In this document: piece after piece, positions 9,923 through 23,340 of the stretch
Position numbering within the stretch: position 1 is the stretch's first letter
Layout of the letters: each line of letters starts with the position of its first letter
Assembly: GCA_023525715.1 (NCBI GenBank)
Contig: CM042013.1
Coordinates: forward strand, 73,493,994 to 73,557,993
Direction: 5' to 3'
Length of the DNA: 64,000 bases
Source: Cichorium intybus
Lineage: Eukaryota; Streptophyta; Magnoliopsida; Asterales; Asteraceae
Notes under the pieces: generated by a model
What the model saw: only the letters and a program-made list of their open reading frames with translations
Told to the model about the DNA's origin: nothing
Database searches by the model: none
Program-made: the position numbers and the translations under genes

Positions 9923-12108
9923 ACTAGAAAGGGCTAATAGAATCCGTATTGTTTCAATTCGTGCCACGGGCGCAAAAACTTCATCGAAATCAACACTAAG
10001 TTTTTGCACGTACCATTTTGCTACTAATCTCGCCTTGTGTTTTAAGACAGTGCCGACCGGGTCCCTTTTTATCTTATAAACCCATTTTAGTCCAATGGGT
10101 TTTCGACCGGATGGTAAATCAACAAGGTTCCAGGTTTGGTTTTTCTCAATTGCTGCTATCTCACTTTTCATTGCATCCACCCACTCCTTATTTTGTATAG
10201 CTGCAGAGAATGATGTAGGTTCATCACTATCATGCAGCAATAGCAACTCGTCAGAATCATCATAAATATCGATTAGAAGTCGAGTTTTCTTGGGTGCCCC
10301 TCCCCCTGTCAAACTTGTTTCTGTGTAGTTTGACCCACTAAAACTCATCGGGGTCGCTGCTTCTGGAGTGGGACTTATCAGGTTGTTTTAATGATCTTGG
10401 TCTTCTGGTAGGTATTGAGATAAACTATCTTCTTCATGGTTACTTGTACCTTCATGCTGTAAAGGTGTACTATGATCTGTCTCTCTTTGTACAAATTCAA
10501 TATCAGGCTGGTAATTTTCAATAGTAAAGGTTCCTCCTATGATGGTTTTAAATTTAATCGAGTTTTCCCAAAGCCACCTCCTTTGTTCTTCAAAGATTAC
10601 ATCTCTATTGGTATAAACTTTACCTGTGTCTGGATCAAGTAACTTGCATGCTTTACTTCCCGGTTCAGACACAAGGTACACCAATTTATTGCTTTGATCG
10701 TCAAGTTTCCTTCGATGAGGTTTTGTGATCTTTGCATGAGCAACGCAACCAAACACCCTTAAGTGCTCGAGATTTGGTTTTCTTCCAGAGCAAGCTTCGT
10801 ATGGTATTGTTTCATTCAGTGCCTTGGTAGTTTCCCGATTAAGTATATACACAACATGGCGTACTGCTTCACCCCATAGCATCTCTGGTGCTTCCATATT
10901 TTTTAGAATGCATATTGCCATCTCTACAATGGTACGGTTTCGTCTTTCCACAACACCGTTCTGTTGCGGAGTATACGATGCCATGAAGTGGCGTTTTATC
11001 CCTGTTTCATCACAATATGAGTTGGATTGATTTGAGAGAAATTCCCCTCCCCGATCCGTCCGGAGGGTTTTTATTTTCACACCCGTTTCGTTCTTTACAA
11101 GGGCACAAAAATTTTTGAACGTACTAAAAGCATTGTCTTTTGTTTACAAGAAATATACCCACATTACTCGACTGTAATCATCTACTAACAATAGAAAGTA
11201 CCGGTTACCACAGGGTGTTGGAGGTGTGATTGGACCACAAAGGTCGGCGTGTACAAGCTCAAGTTTTTCTACCGCCCTGTATTGTGTTTGAGCTGGGAAC
11301 GAGTTCCGTGTCTGCTTTCCTATTAAGCAGCCCTCGCATAGCTGTGTGGGGTTTTCAATTTTTGGCAATCCAACAACAATTTTCTTATCTGACATAGTCT
11401 TAAGGGCTGGAAAATTTACGTGTCCAAGGCGAGCATGCCACAACCAAGTTGGTTCATCAATTTTCCCAAGCAAGCACTTAGGTTTAACCTCATTCAAAGA
11501 AATTTTATACAATCGATTAGATGAACGTTTTACCTTCATTAGGAGTCTCATGTTTCTATCGTGAAACCAAAGAAACGAGTCCAACATCACAATTCAGTCA
11601 CCCTTTTCTGCGAGCTGCCCCAAGCTTATAATGTTAGTATATAAGCTTGGTATGTAATAAACTTCTTGTAGTAGCCTCCGTTCTCCATTTTTACATTGAA
11701 ATAGTATCGAGCCCTTTCCTTCTATCCGCATTTTTGATCCATCTCCACACCGTACGAATCCTTGGATGTTTTGGTTGAGTTCACAAAACTTATCTTTCTG
11801 CCCCGTCATGTGATTACTTGCCCCTTTGTCAAGATACCACATGTTGGTGTGGTTGGGTTCATCACTCACAGACTTTAACCTTGGTGTTACCTTTTGCTCA
11901 TTCAAAAATACTTCTTCTATTACTTCAGTTGTGTCGAAAGCACTCAATAGTAATGACGGTTCAGTATCATCTTGACTGTGTGCCAAGTTAGCTTATTGGT
12001 TCCATTCTCGTCGTGGTCCTTTGCATTCAGACGCGAAGTGTCCAAAATCTTGGCAATTGTAACACTAAATTTTTCTCTTATCGCGGCTAGAGGGCCCACG
12101 TCCTCTGT
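9923..12108 (-). pseudogene. Copia gag(end)-protease-integrase-RT(start), reverse strand
   Basis: Read right to left in one continuous frame: zinc knuckle CYNCQDFGHFASEC (~12064-12023), protease core with WYLDKGASNHMTG (~11850-11812), GAG-pre-integrase with HARLGH and CEGCLIGKQ (11144-11590), integrase core with LVHADLCGP, DDYSR and TDRGGEF...NGVVERRNRT (10388-11250), then RT start NQTWNLVDLPSGRKPIGLKW (from 10348), cut at 9923 by the forward Copia LTR. Five in-frame stops break it: TAG 12065-12067, TAA 11993-11995, TGA 11594-11596, TAA 11144-11146, TAA 10388-10390. There are no frameshifts between them. The N-terminal gag and 5' LTR are missing at 12108. Confidence 0.88.
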
Positions 12109-13698
12109 TTGGATGAACTAGCTAACTATCGTGAAGCAGTGGCGGGCCCCGAGTCTGCCAAATGGAAAGAGGCAATAGACAGCGAGATTAAGTCCATGTA
12201 TGACAATCAAGTTTGGAACTTGGTTGACAATGTGTCGGGTCGTAAGACAGTCGGGTGCAAGTGGATCTTCAAGAAGAAGACCGACATGGATGGTAAAGTA
12301 CACACTTATAAGGCTCGGCTAGTTGCGAAGGGATTCACTCAAACCCCGGGGGTTGACTATGATGAAACCTTCTCACCAGTAGCCAAGATTAAGTCAATTA
12401 GGATAATGCTTACCATAGCTGCATTTCATGATTATAAAATTTGGCAGATGGATGTCAAAACCGCTTTCCTTAACGGGAAACTGACTGAGGATTTTACATG
12501 AATCAGCCAAAAGGTTTTGTAGACATAAAGCATCCTGATAAAGTGTGTAAGCTTGAAAGATCAATCTACGGATTGAAACAAGCTTCTCGCAGCTGGAATC
12601 TTTGCTTCCATGAGAAAGTCAAAGAGTTTGGTTTCTCTAGAAGTGAAGATGAGTCATGTGTATATGTCAATGCTAGTGGGAGTATAGTCACTTTTCTGGT
12701 GCTGTATGTTGATGACATACTGCTCATGGGAAACGACGTTCCGACCTTGCAAGATGTCAAGTCTTGGCTCGGGAAGTGTTTCGCCATGAAAGACCTTGGA
12801 GAAGCTGCTTATATTCTCGGGATAAGGATAATAAGAGATAGAAAGAAAAGGTTAATAGGCCTGAGTCAGTGTACATATTTGGAAAATGTACTAAAGAGGT
12901 TTAGTATGGAAAATTCTAAGAAGGGAGAGCTACCTATCAAAAGTAATGCCAAGTTGAGTAAGACTCAAAGGCCGAGTACCGATGAAGAAATAGCTGAGAT
13001 GAGTCAGGTACCTTATGCTTCGGCAGTAGGGTCGATCATGTATGCTATGACATGTACTCGCCCCGACGTATCCTTTGCCTTGAGCATGGTTAGTCGGTTC
13101 CAGGGTAATCCTGAAAAGGCACACTGGATAGCGGTTAAGAACATACTCAAGTATCTACGAAGGACTAAGAACATGGTGTTAGTCCTTGGCGGTAGTGATA
13201 ACTTGAAAGTGAGTTGATGTACAGATGCCAGCTTCCAGACAGATAGAGACAGTGGTCGGTCTCAGTCGGGCTGGGTATTTCTTCTGAACGGGGGAGCGGT
13301 CACTTGGAAAAGTTCCAAGCAAGAGACGGTGGCTGATTCAACGTGCGAATCAGAGTACATAGCAGCGAGTGAAGCGTCTAAGGAAGCGGCTTGGCTGAAG
13401 AACTTCATCGGTGACCTTGGAGTTGTCCCGAGTATTCAGCAGCCGGTGGAATTATTCTGCGATAACGAAGGAGCGATCGCTTTGACAAAGGAACCGCGAG
13501 ACCATAGAAAGTCCAGGCATATCGAAAGAAAGTAACACTATATTCGACATCAAGTAGAAGAAGGTCTCCTCTTGGTTAAGAGGGTATCATTGGAAGATAA
13601 TCCTACATATTCTTTGACTAAGGCACTGAGTAGGATCAAGCACAATCAGCATGCTCAGAACATCAGACTGAAGGATGATATTAGTTTTAGTAATTAGA
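12109..13698 (+). pseudogene. Copia RT and RNase H, forward strand, degenerate
   Basis: The RT domain starts mid-protein at WKEAIDSEIKSM and shows DNQVWNLVD, KARLVAKGFTQ, DYDETFSPV and WQMDVKTAFLNG. A one-base loss near 12490 shifts frame; from 12498 it continues with IYGLKQASRSWN, the catalytic LYVDDILL, and YASAVGSIMYAMTCTRPD. RNase H follows (TDASFQTD, SSKQETVADSTCESEY, FCDNEGAIAL) after a stop TGA at ~13215-13217; another stop is at 13533-13535. Reading ends at TAG 13696-13698. The 5' half of this element is absent; at 12108 it joins the opposed Copia without an LTR. Confidence 0.88.
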
Positions 13699-14551
13699 TA
13701 GGTTTTTTGAAACTTGTAACAGTATAAATGTAATTGACTTGGTGATTTTATAATGGAGATTTATAAATGAGTACTGTTTACTACCTTTGTCAATTATTTA
13801 TTATTGTGTTTCAATTTTTGCATGTTTAAACTTCCGGATTAATTAGATTATTCGAAATTCCACAGTCGATCATACTGTTAGGGAGTAAGTATGAACGAAG
13901 AATGTCATGAATCGGTTATAGATTGTCTAAGGAGTTAGACATTGCAGTAAGACTGCTACAACGTTCATGAGTACTTAGAAAATAGAGATTTGAGTATTGG
14001 ATAAACCCGCGCTCAACAGATTGCTTCATGGATTACATCACAAGCAATGTTAAGACGATAATATCCTATGATCTTTAAGTGGAGAGATATGATCTGTAAT
14101 TTGCGAGGCAGTTGCTCATTGATAATGCGAAAACGCATTGGTAACTCGATGTTATAAAACGCATTGTTGTGAGTATTCAGACTAGTAAAAGGTATAGACA
14201 TATAAGTCGAAACTTATCCGTCCCCTGACCCGATGGGAAACAGATATCTGTAGGCCTCTCGATGATTTTGAAGTTGACTGAAAGTGTTGGCCAACCAGGA
14301 CTAAATTGATGTGTTCAATTTGTAATCTTAAAGTCATAAGCAAATCGGAAATCGAGAAACAGAGTATCGGACCAATATTGATCTTAATCCATGTCTTGAG
14401 TCTGAAAATATCTTGTTGGACAGAGGATCATCTGATCACTTATCTTTGGACAGAACTGACTAGGTCAGAGTTCAGTAACAGTTTCATCAGAAAGTGAGAA
14501 TTATTAATCAGAAGATAAATCTAAAGTCATAGACTTATCCAAGTGGGAGAC
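13699..14551 (+). other. Copia 3' non-coding region ending in polypurine tract
   Basis: No gene. The stretch ends with AAGTGGGAGAC (14541-14551), a standard Copia polypurine tract directly before the LTR. Much of it is alignable with 15640-16538, the same region of the neighbouring related Copia (shared phrases such as cgttcatgagtactta/actcatgagtacttgg and gcttcatggattaca/acttcatggattaag). Confidence 0.7.
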
Positions 14552-15320
14552 TGTTGGATTGGGTGTCTAAGCCATGACTTTATATTTGTATTTATCTTGT
14601 TAATTGAAGCAAAGTCCATTTGGGTTGCCCTCATAGCTGGAGGATTGATGTAGAGTTCAGTAGAGAGAGATGTTGATTTATTAATTGTTTAATAAATCAA
14701 TAGAAATTAAATAAATTGTTTATTAATATATTTAAGTGTTAATATATTAATTAGAAACTATATTAATTAATTAGAAATTAATCTGGAATTAAATGGATTT
14801 AATTCAGTGATTAAATAAATTAATTAAAAGTGCGGGGACTGGTTTGTATTTATTCAATAGTTGAATAACTGGCAAACCAGTAGCCAGGGGCCAGAATTGG
14901 CTCCACCTTGGAGGGTTCCTCCTAGGTTGGCGAAACCCTAATTAGGGTTTAGGAGATCTGGTCCAAAAGGTCAACATGCTTGTCCATTAAGGGGCTCCTC
15001 TAGGGTTTTGACTGTAACCCTTGGAGGCTATAAAAGGAACCCCCTGGGCACCACAAAACCTGCGCCAACTTCAAGACTGTCGAGAGACTTTGCTACTTTC
15101 TCTCTTCCATAGCTTGGGTGTGACTTCATTTGAGGCAGGATCTCTTTGCTGCTAGCTTCAAGAACAAGATCCAAAAGGTTGGTAATTCTTATTTTGATCT
15201 TTAGAAATAATTGTTGGCCTTAGGTTTTTGTTATATGTTCATAAATAGAAAAACATAGATCCTTCATTAGGTTGCATGTGAACTTAGGGTTTCTAGTTCA
15301 TTGTTTGTGCAAAACCTTAC
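14552..15320 (+). repeat. 3' LTR of forward Copia (right end approximate)
   Basis: It begins TGTTGGATTGGG right after the polypurine tract and has a TATA box GGCTATAAAAGG near 15027-15037. The proposed end, ...AAAACCTTACA near 15320, pairs loosely with the start; it is placed there because Copia RNase H sequence of a second element resumes soon after. No complete TIR proof; end uncertain by ~50 bases. Confidence 0.6.
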
Positions 15321-16538
15321 AATAATTTGGAAAGGTTCCAAATTGTTAGCTGGAAAGGTTCGAGTATTTAAATCAGCTGGTAATGTTGTGTAAGAGACTA
15401 CATGGTTGAAGGATTTCGTCGGTATCTTGATGCTTGTTCTCAGCATCAATGGACACTTTCAAATATTTTGGATATCAAGTGTATAGTCATGTTGACTAAG
15501 GAACCCGAGGGCCATGAGAAGTCAAAGCACACAGTCGGAGAGTACCACCATATTCCATAATCAAGCTACGATAGAAAGATAACATCATAATAGAGATATC
15601 TGCTATAACAAAATGAAGGTCATTTTGGGTACATAGACAAATAAATAAATTTTATTTGATAATTTAATAAAATCAAAAAATAAAACAATAGGTAAATTTT
15701 ATCTGATTTGGTGATTATCACGTCGAGACTTAAAAATGAGCTAGGTTGCTACCACTTACACTAATTTAATATTATGTTTCACTTTAGCATGTTTAGAACC
15801 CGCTTCCCAAGTATTAATTTACTCAAACTTACCGACTACTCTTGGAAGCAAGTATTGATTTAAGACTGCCATGTAGTATTAGTAGATTGTCTATAGTGAC
15901 TAGACATAGCATGGAGATTGCGAATAATACTCATGAGTACTTGGTAGAGATTCAACTATTGGAGCAACCCGCATTTAGAGATTACTTCATGGATTAAGTC
16001 ATAAGTAATTCTAAAATGATAATGTCTTTTATTTTTAAACCGAGATGCATAAGGGTTTTCACTATGATTTTATTATGCATTGGTCTACTCAAATGTTGTT
16101 CGTAACTGGTAGTTATAAAGGGTATGTCCATGTATGATATGATGACACAGACAGAGACTTTGTAGTCAAAGTTTATCTGTTCTTTCTGCCCTAACAAGGA
16201 GAAGCGATATCTATGGGCCCCTCGATGATTTGATGTTGCATCAAAATACTCATCCGAGTCTAGACTAAATTGATGTGTTCAATTCAGTAGTCTGATGTGG
16301 TTATCATAAATCTCTATTGGGAAACAGACTTTTGACATTTCGGGAGTTGACATTATCCATGTCCTAGGTTCATAAAGATATCTTGAAGAACGAAGGAATA
16401 ATTGATCTGTTATATAAGGGTTGTCTCGTGATCGGGATATTGATTAGAGCTCGGCAGTTGCATTGGATGTTATACTCTCTGCTGATTATCTGAAAATGTC
16501 ATACCACACAAAGTTGACGACATATCCAAGTGGGAGAC
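15321..16538 (+). pseudogene. Second related Copia: RNase H remnant and 3' non-coding region
   Basis: 15390-15600 gives scattered RNase H text in shifting frames (TWLKDFVGIL; then LTKEPEGHEKSKH-like text), matching the RNase H of the preceding element. From 15640 to 16538 it is a decayed homologue of 13699-14551, ending in AAGTGGGAGAC (16528-16538). No open frame remains. It is an older copy of the same Copia family into which the previous element may have inserted. Confidence 0.65.
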
Positions 16539-17698
16539 TATTGGAAGTAGTGTCCAAGTTCATCAACTTGTGGTGATATTTCCAATAATATCAGGGTCCT
16601 TTTGGGTTTCCCTCACGACCCAATAAAAATAAATAGTAGCAGAAAATATAGAGGAATTATTAGTTTATTCATTTATTGAAAAATAAATTAATTAGAAACC
16701 GAATCGGAAATTAATTGATAAATTAATTTGAAATTAATTAAAAGGACTTGTGTTGATTAAGAAATTCGAGCAATGATATAATATTGTAAGATAATGAGTC
16801 GGATTCTAGCAACAAACGAACATATATATAATGAAGAACATATGAGACAATGAATAAACAAGGTGTCGAGTTCTTAGATTTAACTTGAGAGGTTTTACAA
16901 TATTGGTGAACAAGCACACCGACCCAGGCACGATATCACTGATATTTATATGTGATTAGTGATATCGGTAATACAAAAAGATTCATAGTACAGAATAGAA
17001 TATCGTATTCTAGTACTATCCAATAGAAATGTAGCATCATGCAACGCTTAGCCTGACACATGAACGTGCTGTATGGATAAGGTTGTTACTTGAGCCTTCG
17101 GATCCTCCAGTGCAAGACCTTCGGATCTTCAGACTACAACTTGACACTTCGGATGACTGGGACTTCAGACGGACAGATACACTTTATCACAAAATTTAGC
17201 TTCAACAACTTGATTGTAATTAATTAAATGTATTTAATTAATATAAACAAGTCTAGGGGTGCGCCTGCCAGAATGCTCCTTAAGTTTGGAACCCTAGGAG
17301 CCTTCCAGTATAAATAGAGGCCTTGGGGTCAAACCCTAAGACATCCCAAAACCCTCCAAAGTGAGCCGCCAACCTCACCTTCTCCCTCACTCTTCCCTTT
17401 GTCGAAATCCACAAACCATTTCTAACAGTTTAGGGTCGATTTCTTCAGGCTAGGAACGTTTCTGTCTACTTGTTCTTCTGGTGTTCTTGGATGTGAATCA
17501 TTAGAGAGATTCGGGTTTGGATCCTTACATCCAAACAAAGGTATGAATTCATATTTATCATGTTGTTGATGCAATTTCTTAGAACATATGATCGTGATTA
17601 TGAACATGATAGTTCTTGTTTGGTTAATCTGCTCAATTTATAGGATTTAATATGTTTTTGTCTTCTGCTGCATGATTAATCTGTTAAAATCTTAACAG
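16539..17698 (+). repeat. LTR of the second Copia, interrupted by a solo LTR
   Basis: It starts TATTGGAAGTAGTGTCC (TG mutated to TA) after the polypurine tract and contains a TATA box CAGTATAAATAGAGG at 17307-17320. The proposed end is ...ATCTTAACA (~17698). Bases 16751-17207 are a foreign solo LTR; without it the LTR is ~700 bases. The right end is approximate. Confidence 0.55.
16751..17207. mobile_element. Solo LTR (457 bp) with 5-bp target duplication
   Basis: It begins TGTTGA and ends TCAACA, a perfect 6-base terminal inverted repeat, flanked on both sides by ACTTG (16746-16750 and 17208-17212). It sits within the homologous AT-rich part of the second Copia LTR. No coding sequence. Thus an LTR retrotransposon inserted here and recombined to a solo LTR. 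Family and orientation are not recognised. Confidence 0.8.
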
Positions 17699-18440
17699 TA
17701 GCTTATAGTGTTTTGATATAAATTTTGACGTTTATCATGTCCAAAAAATAGATCCTTTGAATATCACGTTCATCACTAAAAGTGATGTTCTTCCAAGTTT
17801 CGGACCAATTCACATAGTGAATATTGATTATGATACAATATTTGGATCTATCGAACTTCTAAGACTATACAAAGATTATTGTTTCTCTACAATTCCTCAA
17901 TACCATACCATCCCTAAGTATATTCCATTATCCCTAGTACCTTTTCCTACTAAATTGTTCTCCGCTACTCAACATGTATATAATGTTGAAGGAAGAATGT
18001 TCAAACAATTCTCATAATTGTTTCTACAATTGAGGAAGGTATTGAAGATGATCCAACATTTTAGGGAGATTTGAATAATCATTCAACTAATTACACCATT
18101 ATACTACTTATTTCTTTTTAGCATTTGTCGAGTTATCATATTAATTGTATCAAATTTATTTTATTGTAGATTTTTGCCAAATTGAAAAGTTTAAGAAACG
18201 TAATGAAAATAGGGATGGAGATATTGCACAAGAAGGTGTGAGTCGGACGGTTGTAAAAGTTCAAAGGCATCTGGTTAATATTATGCCAGATACTAACAAC
18301 AAAGAGGTGAGCAAAGACAATTTCATCTAGAAACTAGTTTCCATGGGGTTTGATGTGTATAAAGGATGCCGACTGTCAAAGATAATGACACTTCATGTTT
18401 TATTGATCCACAAATTGTTAAACAAAAAGAGGAGCAATTA
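17699..18440 (+). other. Unclassified stretch with two short frames
   Basis: Frames at 17757-18017 (86 codons, rich in Y, I and P) and 18145-18330 (61 codons, preceded by an acceptor-like TTTTATTGTAG) match no family I know. Because the sequence to the right is a CACTA end that shares its terminal part with the CACTA at 46431 but not this region, these may be exons of another captured gene. That is weakly supported. Confidence 0.3.
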
Positions 18441-19030
18441 AACAACAAGAGGAGCAATTATGCAAAGCTCATCTGCTATCAAGTTTCGTGTTTCTTTCCC
18501 AACAAATATATAGTTTGATCATTTTATGTTTTAAGTGTTACTAGTATGACATTGATACTTATTGCATTTTGAAGGTTTGTATGTTTTAAATATTCTGAAT
18601 ATTATTGTTAGAAAAGTTCAATTTTATTTTCACTATTAATATTGCGTTTCCCATTTATTATCTTAAGCATCTATTTATTATTTCACATTCCAGTTAAATT
18701 AAAAAAAATTGGACCTTATTTGCTAATATAGTTTTTTTGATAAAAAACTGTGCCGCTAAAAGATGGAAAATGACATTTATTTAGCAAATATATAGTGACA
18801 TTAAAATAGTGTCACAAAAACTCAAAAGTGTTGTAGTCACAGAACAAAAAGTGTCACTAAAAACAAAAATCGTTGTAGCGGCACAACCAAAAAGTGCCAT
18901 AAAGACTTTTACCCGTAGCGGTTTTAGTGTGGCTTTTTGTGTTGCTGATTGCCAAGAGGGCCTTTAATGACATTTTTTGATTTCCAATGACACTTTTTCT
19001 ATGCCATTTAATGTTTTTTTATTTGTAGTG
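18441..19030 (+). mobile_element. CACTA transposon right end
   Basis: The terminus ATTTGTAGTG at 19021-19030 is the reverse complement of CACTACAAAT, and the 13-14 base TIR matches the CACTA element at 46431-49278. The inner 300 bases hold many short subterminal repeats of the form GTGNCACTAAAA and their complements. 18450-18640 aligns with the reverse complement of ~46830-46990 (shared CTTTCCCAACAAA and GTGTTACTAGTA). No matching left terminus was found, so the left boundary is open. Confidence 0.75.
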
Positions 19031-21104
19031 CTAATAGGTTATATTTACAAATTGTTCCAAAATGCCACCAATCTACTCTCATACATAAGGACAAACTTTA
19101 TGATGTTTTGCATTACGCTCATGATCATTATTGAAAACATTCAACGAGTGCCCATACCTATGAAAATTGAAGAATTGAGCAAACAAATTGCTATGAGTTT
19201 TGGCAAATATGTTAATAGACCAGATGATTTTTATTTAAATGTGACAAGGGAATTTATGAGAGGTGAATCCACCATTCCACCTCCAGACAAAATGGCAGAT
19301 TAAAGGGCACTACTACAAGATGAAGATATTGCAATCAAATTGTTTCTCAACTCTAAACTAGAACAAATTTCTAAGTTTTGGCTTCGTTCTTTTTGTTGCT
19401 CAACTCTAAACTAGAACAAATTTCTAAGTTTTAGCTTCGTTCTTTTTGTTGCTCAACTCTAAACTAGATCAAATTGTGATGTGAAGACCGACAAGAGTAG
19501 AACTATGCTCCGTTCTTTTTGTTTTCTACTCTTGAGACTCTGGATTTTGAATGAGATATTTCAGACAAATCCAAATCTTAATATTGGGCTATATATGACA
19601 ACTTAGATCAAACTTTACCTCCTGAAGAGCTCATGTATCAAATCTTATTGTTGGGTATGTAAAGCAACGTATGTTTATGATGTCTTGCCGCTTGAATATT
19701 TCTTTTGAAGAAATGATGGTAGAAAACATAATGCAACTCATGAATACTTTCAACATATGGGCCCTCGTAATATCTTTCCATTTGAAAGAGACTCGGGGCA
19801 AGAATCAGCACTGATGTGAAGAGCAAACATCCTTACTTGGCTACTAAGTGGTTTCTTTAATGTCTTGTATATGACTTTGGTTCTATAGACAAGGAATTTC
19901 ACAACAAATTTCAAGCTTCTCTTATTGAAGAAATTAATTTAGAGCTTGAAAACATTGAATTGATAAAGTATGGAGCCACTGATCAGCCATTTCGATGTAT
20001 TGTTTACCGAAGTGTTGATGACTCAAGAAAATGCTTCTGCATGATGAATCAGAAGCACTAATGGTCAAATGACTTCATCAATTGCTTCATAGCTGCTGCT
20101 GTTTGATCAAAACACCACTTATAAGATCTTAAGTAGTCTTTTTTTGATGAACATTGTGGTTAGAAAGTTCTGGAAAAATGTGCTTAATTTTCTTTACAAT
20201 AACTCTTATTGAACTCTACTTATGGCCACTTATTGGAACCCACGAAAGTGACCAAGCAGAGTTTGCAAATTGCAAACCTATTTTTTCCCAGAGTGTGGAT
20301 AAGCATTAATCCATAAACAGGGTAATAATAATGATGCAACAATAAAAAGGATTATGAAATTATTATTTTGTCTTTTATGTCTTGTGTACTTATTAATTAT
20401 TTTATATTAGATTTTTACACGCATGTATCTTGTGTTAGTGTACCACGTACTTTACATTATTCACCTCATTCCAAAAGGCATGTCCTTGTACTTTTTATAC
20501 TATTATAATACTTCAAATCTCCCTATAAGCATGAGGGCTTTCTTTCAATAAAATCGGAAAAGTAATCCAGTGTTCTTCGATCCACATCTATTAGTTATGT
20601 TTGTTCTTATTCCATTGTTATATAATTGTTCTAACTTTATATTCCATATCATATTTTCCATTTATCATCATGGACCGAGAATTGGTCCTGCAAAATGACC
20701 ACAAAATCTGCAACAAGGGACTGTTTTTAAAATTAATCGAAAATTTGTGTAGGAAAATCCATAATTATTGGTCACGATCAACAGGTTCTGTAGAGAACCG
20801 CCAAATCTAAGTTTTCCAAGTCATATGACCACAAAATCATTAAGTTATAAACAATCACTTCACTAAAAAATCAAACATGTTTTGTTTTCTTTGGATTTGG
20901 TTGAAAAAGATATCCAAAATCACAAGAGGACGAGCACCAACTCTAGTACCATGAATGATTTAAAAAATGTTGAACTAATGATAAAATACATGTAGATCAA
21001 ATTGTAACAATAAATGAGAATAAATTGTTCTTCCGAATATTGATTTCATTTATACATTGAAAGCCTTGATTCGGTAACAACAACCGAAGGACGAGAGAGG
21101 GCAA
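19031..21104. other. Intergenic, no recognisable gene; 53-bp tandem repeat
   Basis: AT-rich with broken short frames, for instance 19130-19303, which look like decayed coding sequence but match nothing I know. A 53-base unit (starting ctcaactctaaactagaaca) is repeated at 19346, 19399 and partly 19452. Nothing else is supportable. Confidence 0.5.
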
Positions 21105-21507
21105 ATGAGAGAATCTTTTATTAGAAAATATGAAGAAATGACATAAAAGACCTAAAACTTACAAATCTTCTTTTAAGAGGGTGTTTGAGATTGATTTTCA
21201 AAAAAGCTTATTGATTTATTGGCAGATGAGAGAATCTTTTATTAGAAAATATGAAGAAATGACATAAAACACCTAAAACTTACAAATCCTCTTTTAAGAG
21301 GGTGTTTGAGATTGATTTTCAAAAGAGCTTATTGATTTATTGGCATATGAGAGAATATTTTATTAGAAAATATGAAGAAATGACATAAAAGACCTAAAAC
21401 TTACAAATATTCTTTTAAGAGGGTGTTTGAGTTTGATTTTCAAATGAGCTTATTGATTTATTGGCAGATGAGAGAATCTTTTATTAGAAAATATGAAGAA
21501 ATGACAA
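21105..21507. repeat. 121-bp tandem repeat, 3.3 copies
   Basis: Units start with atgagagaat(c/a)tttta at 21105, 21226, 21347 and 21468, an exact 121-base period with a few substitutions between copies. The fourth unit stops after ~40 bases. No protein frame. Confidence 0.9.
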
Positions 21508-22655
<1,148 letters not shown>

Positions 22656-22660
22656 GAGAA

Positions 22661-23007
22661 TGTTAGGAATCGGACCGGGTACACGCAGCGGAAACACACT
22701 ATCACACACACACAAACTCACGAAAATAAAGCAAGAAGAACACAAGGATTTTTACGTGGTTCGGATTCGGTGCAAATCCTACGTCCACGGGCTACAACTA
22801 GATTTTATTTAACAAGGAGATTACAAGAGATACACTCAATTGTTATAGGTATTGAGTTGTGGTGCATCTAACTCTTCAACTTGAACCTCTATTTATATAC
22901 ATATGAGGTGCACTATTAACAATGTGAATATGGAAATAGAAATTAGGTGTGAAGACATTTACCTCACCTACCTTTGACAAAAACTTCACCAACCAATTCA
23001 CCTAACA
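22661..23007 (-). repeat. Copia 3' LTR (minus-strand orientation)
   Basis: 347 bases; in element orientation it starts TGTTAGGTGAATTGG and ends CCGATTCCTAACA. Differs from the partner LTR by a G/A and an A/T change. Confidence 0.93.
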
Positions 23008-23340
23008 ATCTCCGACTTGAAGATTTTGAACATCTCTCATTAATCTCCGAACATAACAAGTCTTCCAAGCTTCCAGTTCCCAAGAACAAGCTAAACTTAG
23101 TCCAATTTTCCTAGTTGCAGCCGTCCCTCATCATCAAGTACTAGAAGGGCCAGTTGAAGCTACCACAAGCTCCAACTCAGTCGTAGCCAATCCCGCTACC
23201 GACTCAGTCGTGGTCAATACCGCCACCGACTCATCCCCTGTCTCAACCGGCTTGGACACTCCACCGGATCCAGAGATACACCGAGGACCGCTAACACTCT
23301 CCAAACTTTGCAAACTTCCAACAGGAGAGAATTTTTCACT

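Noticed and set aside
21105..21507. Possible CRISPR-like array
   Set aside because: Direct tandem repeat with no unique spacers; plant nuclear context.
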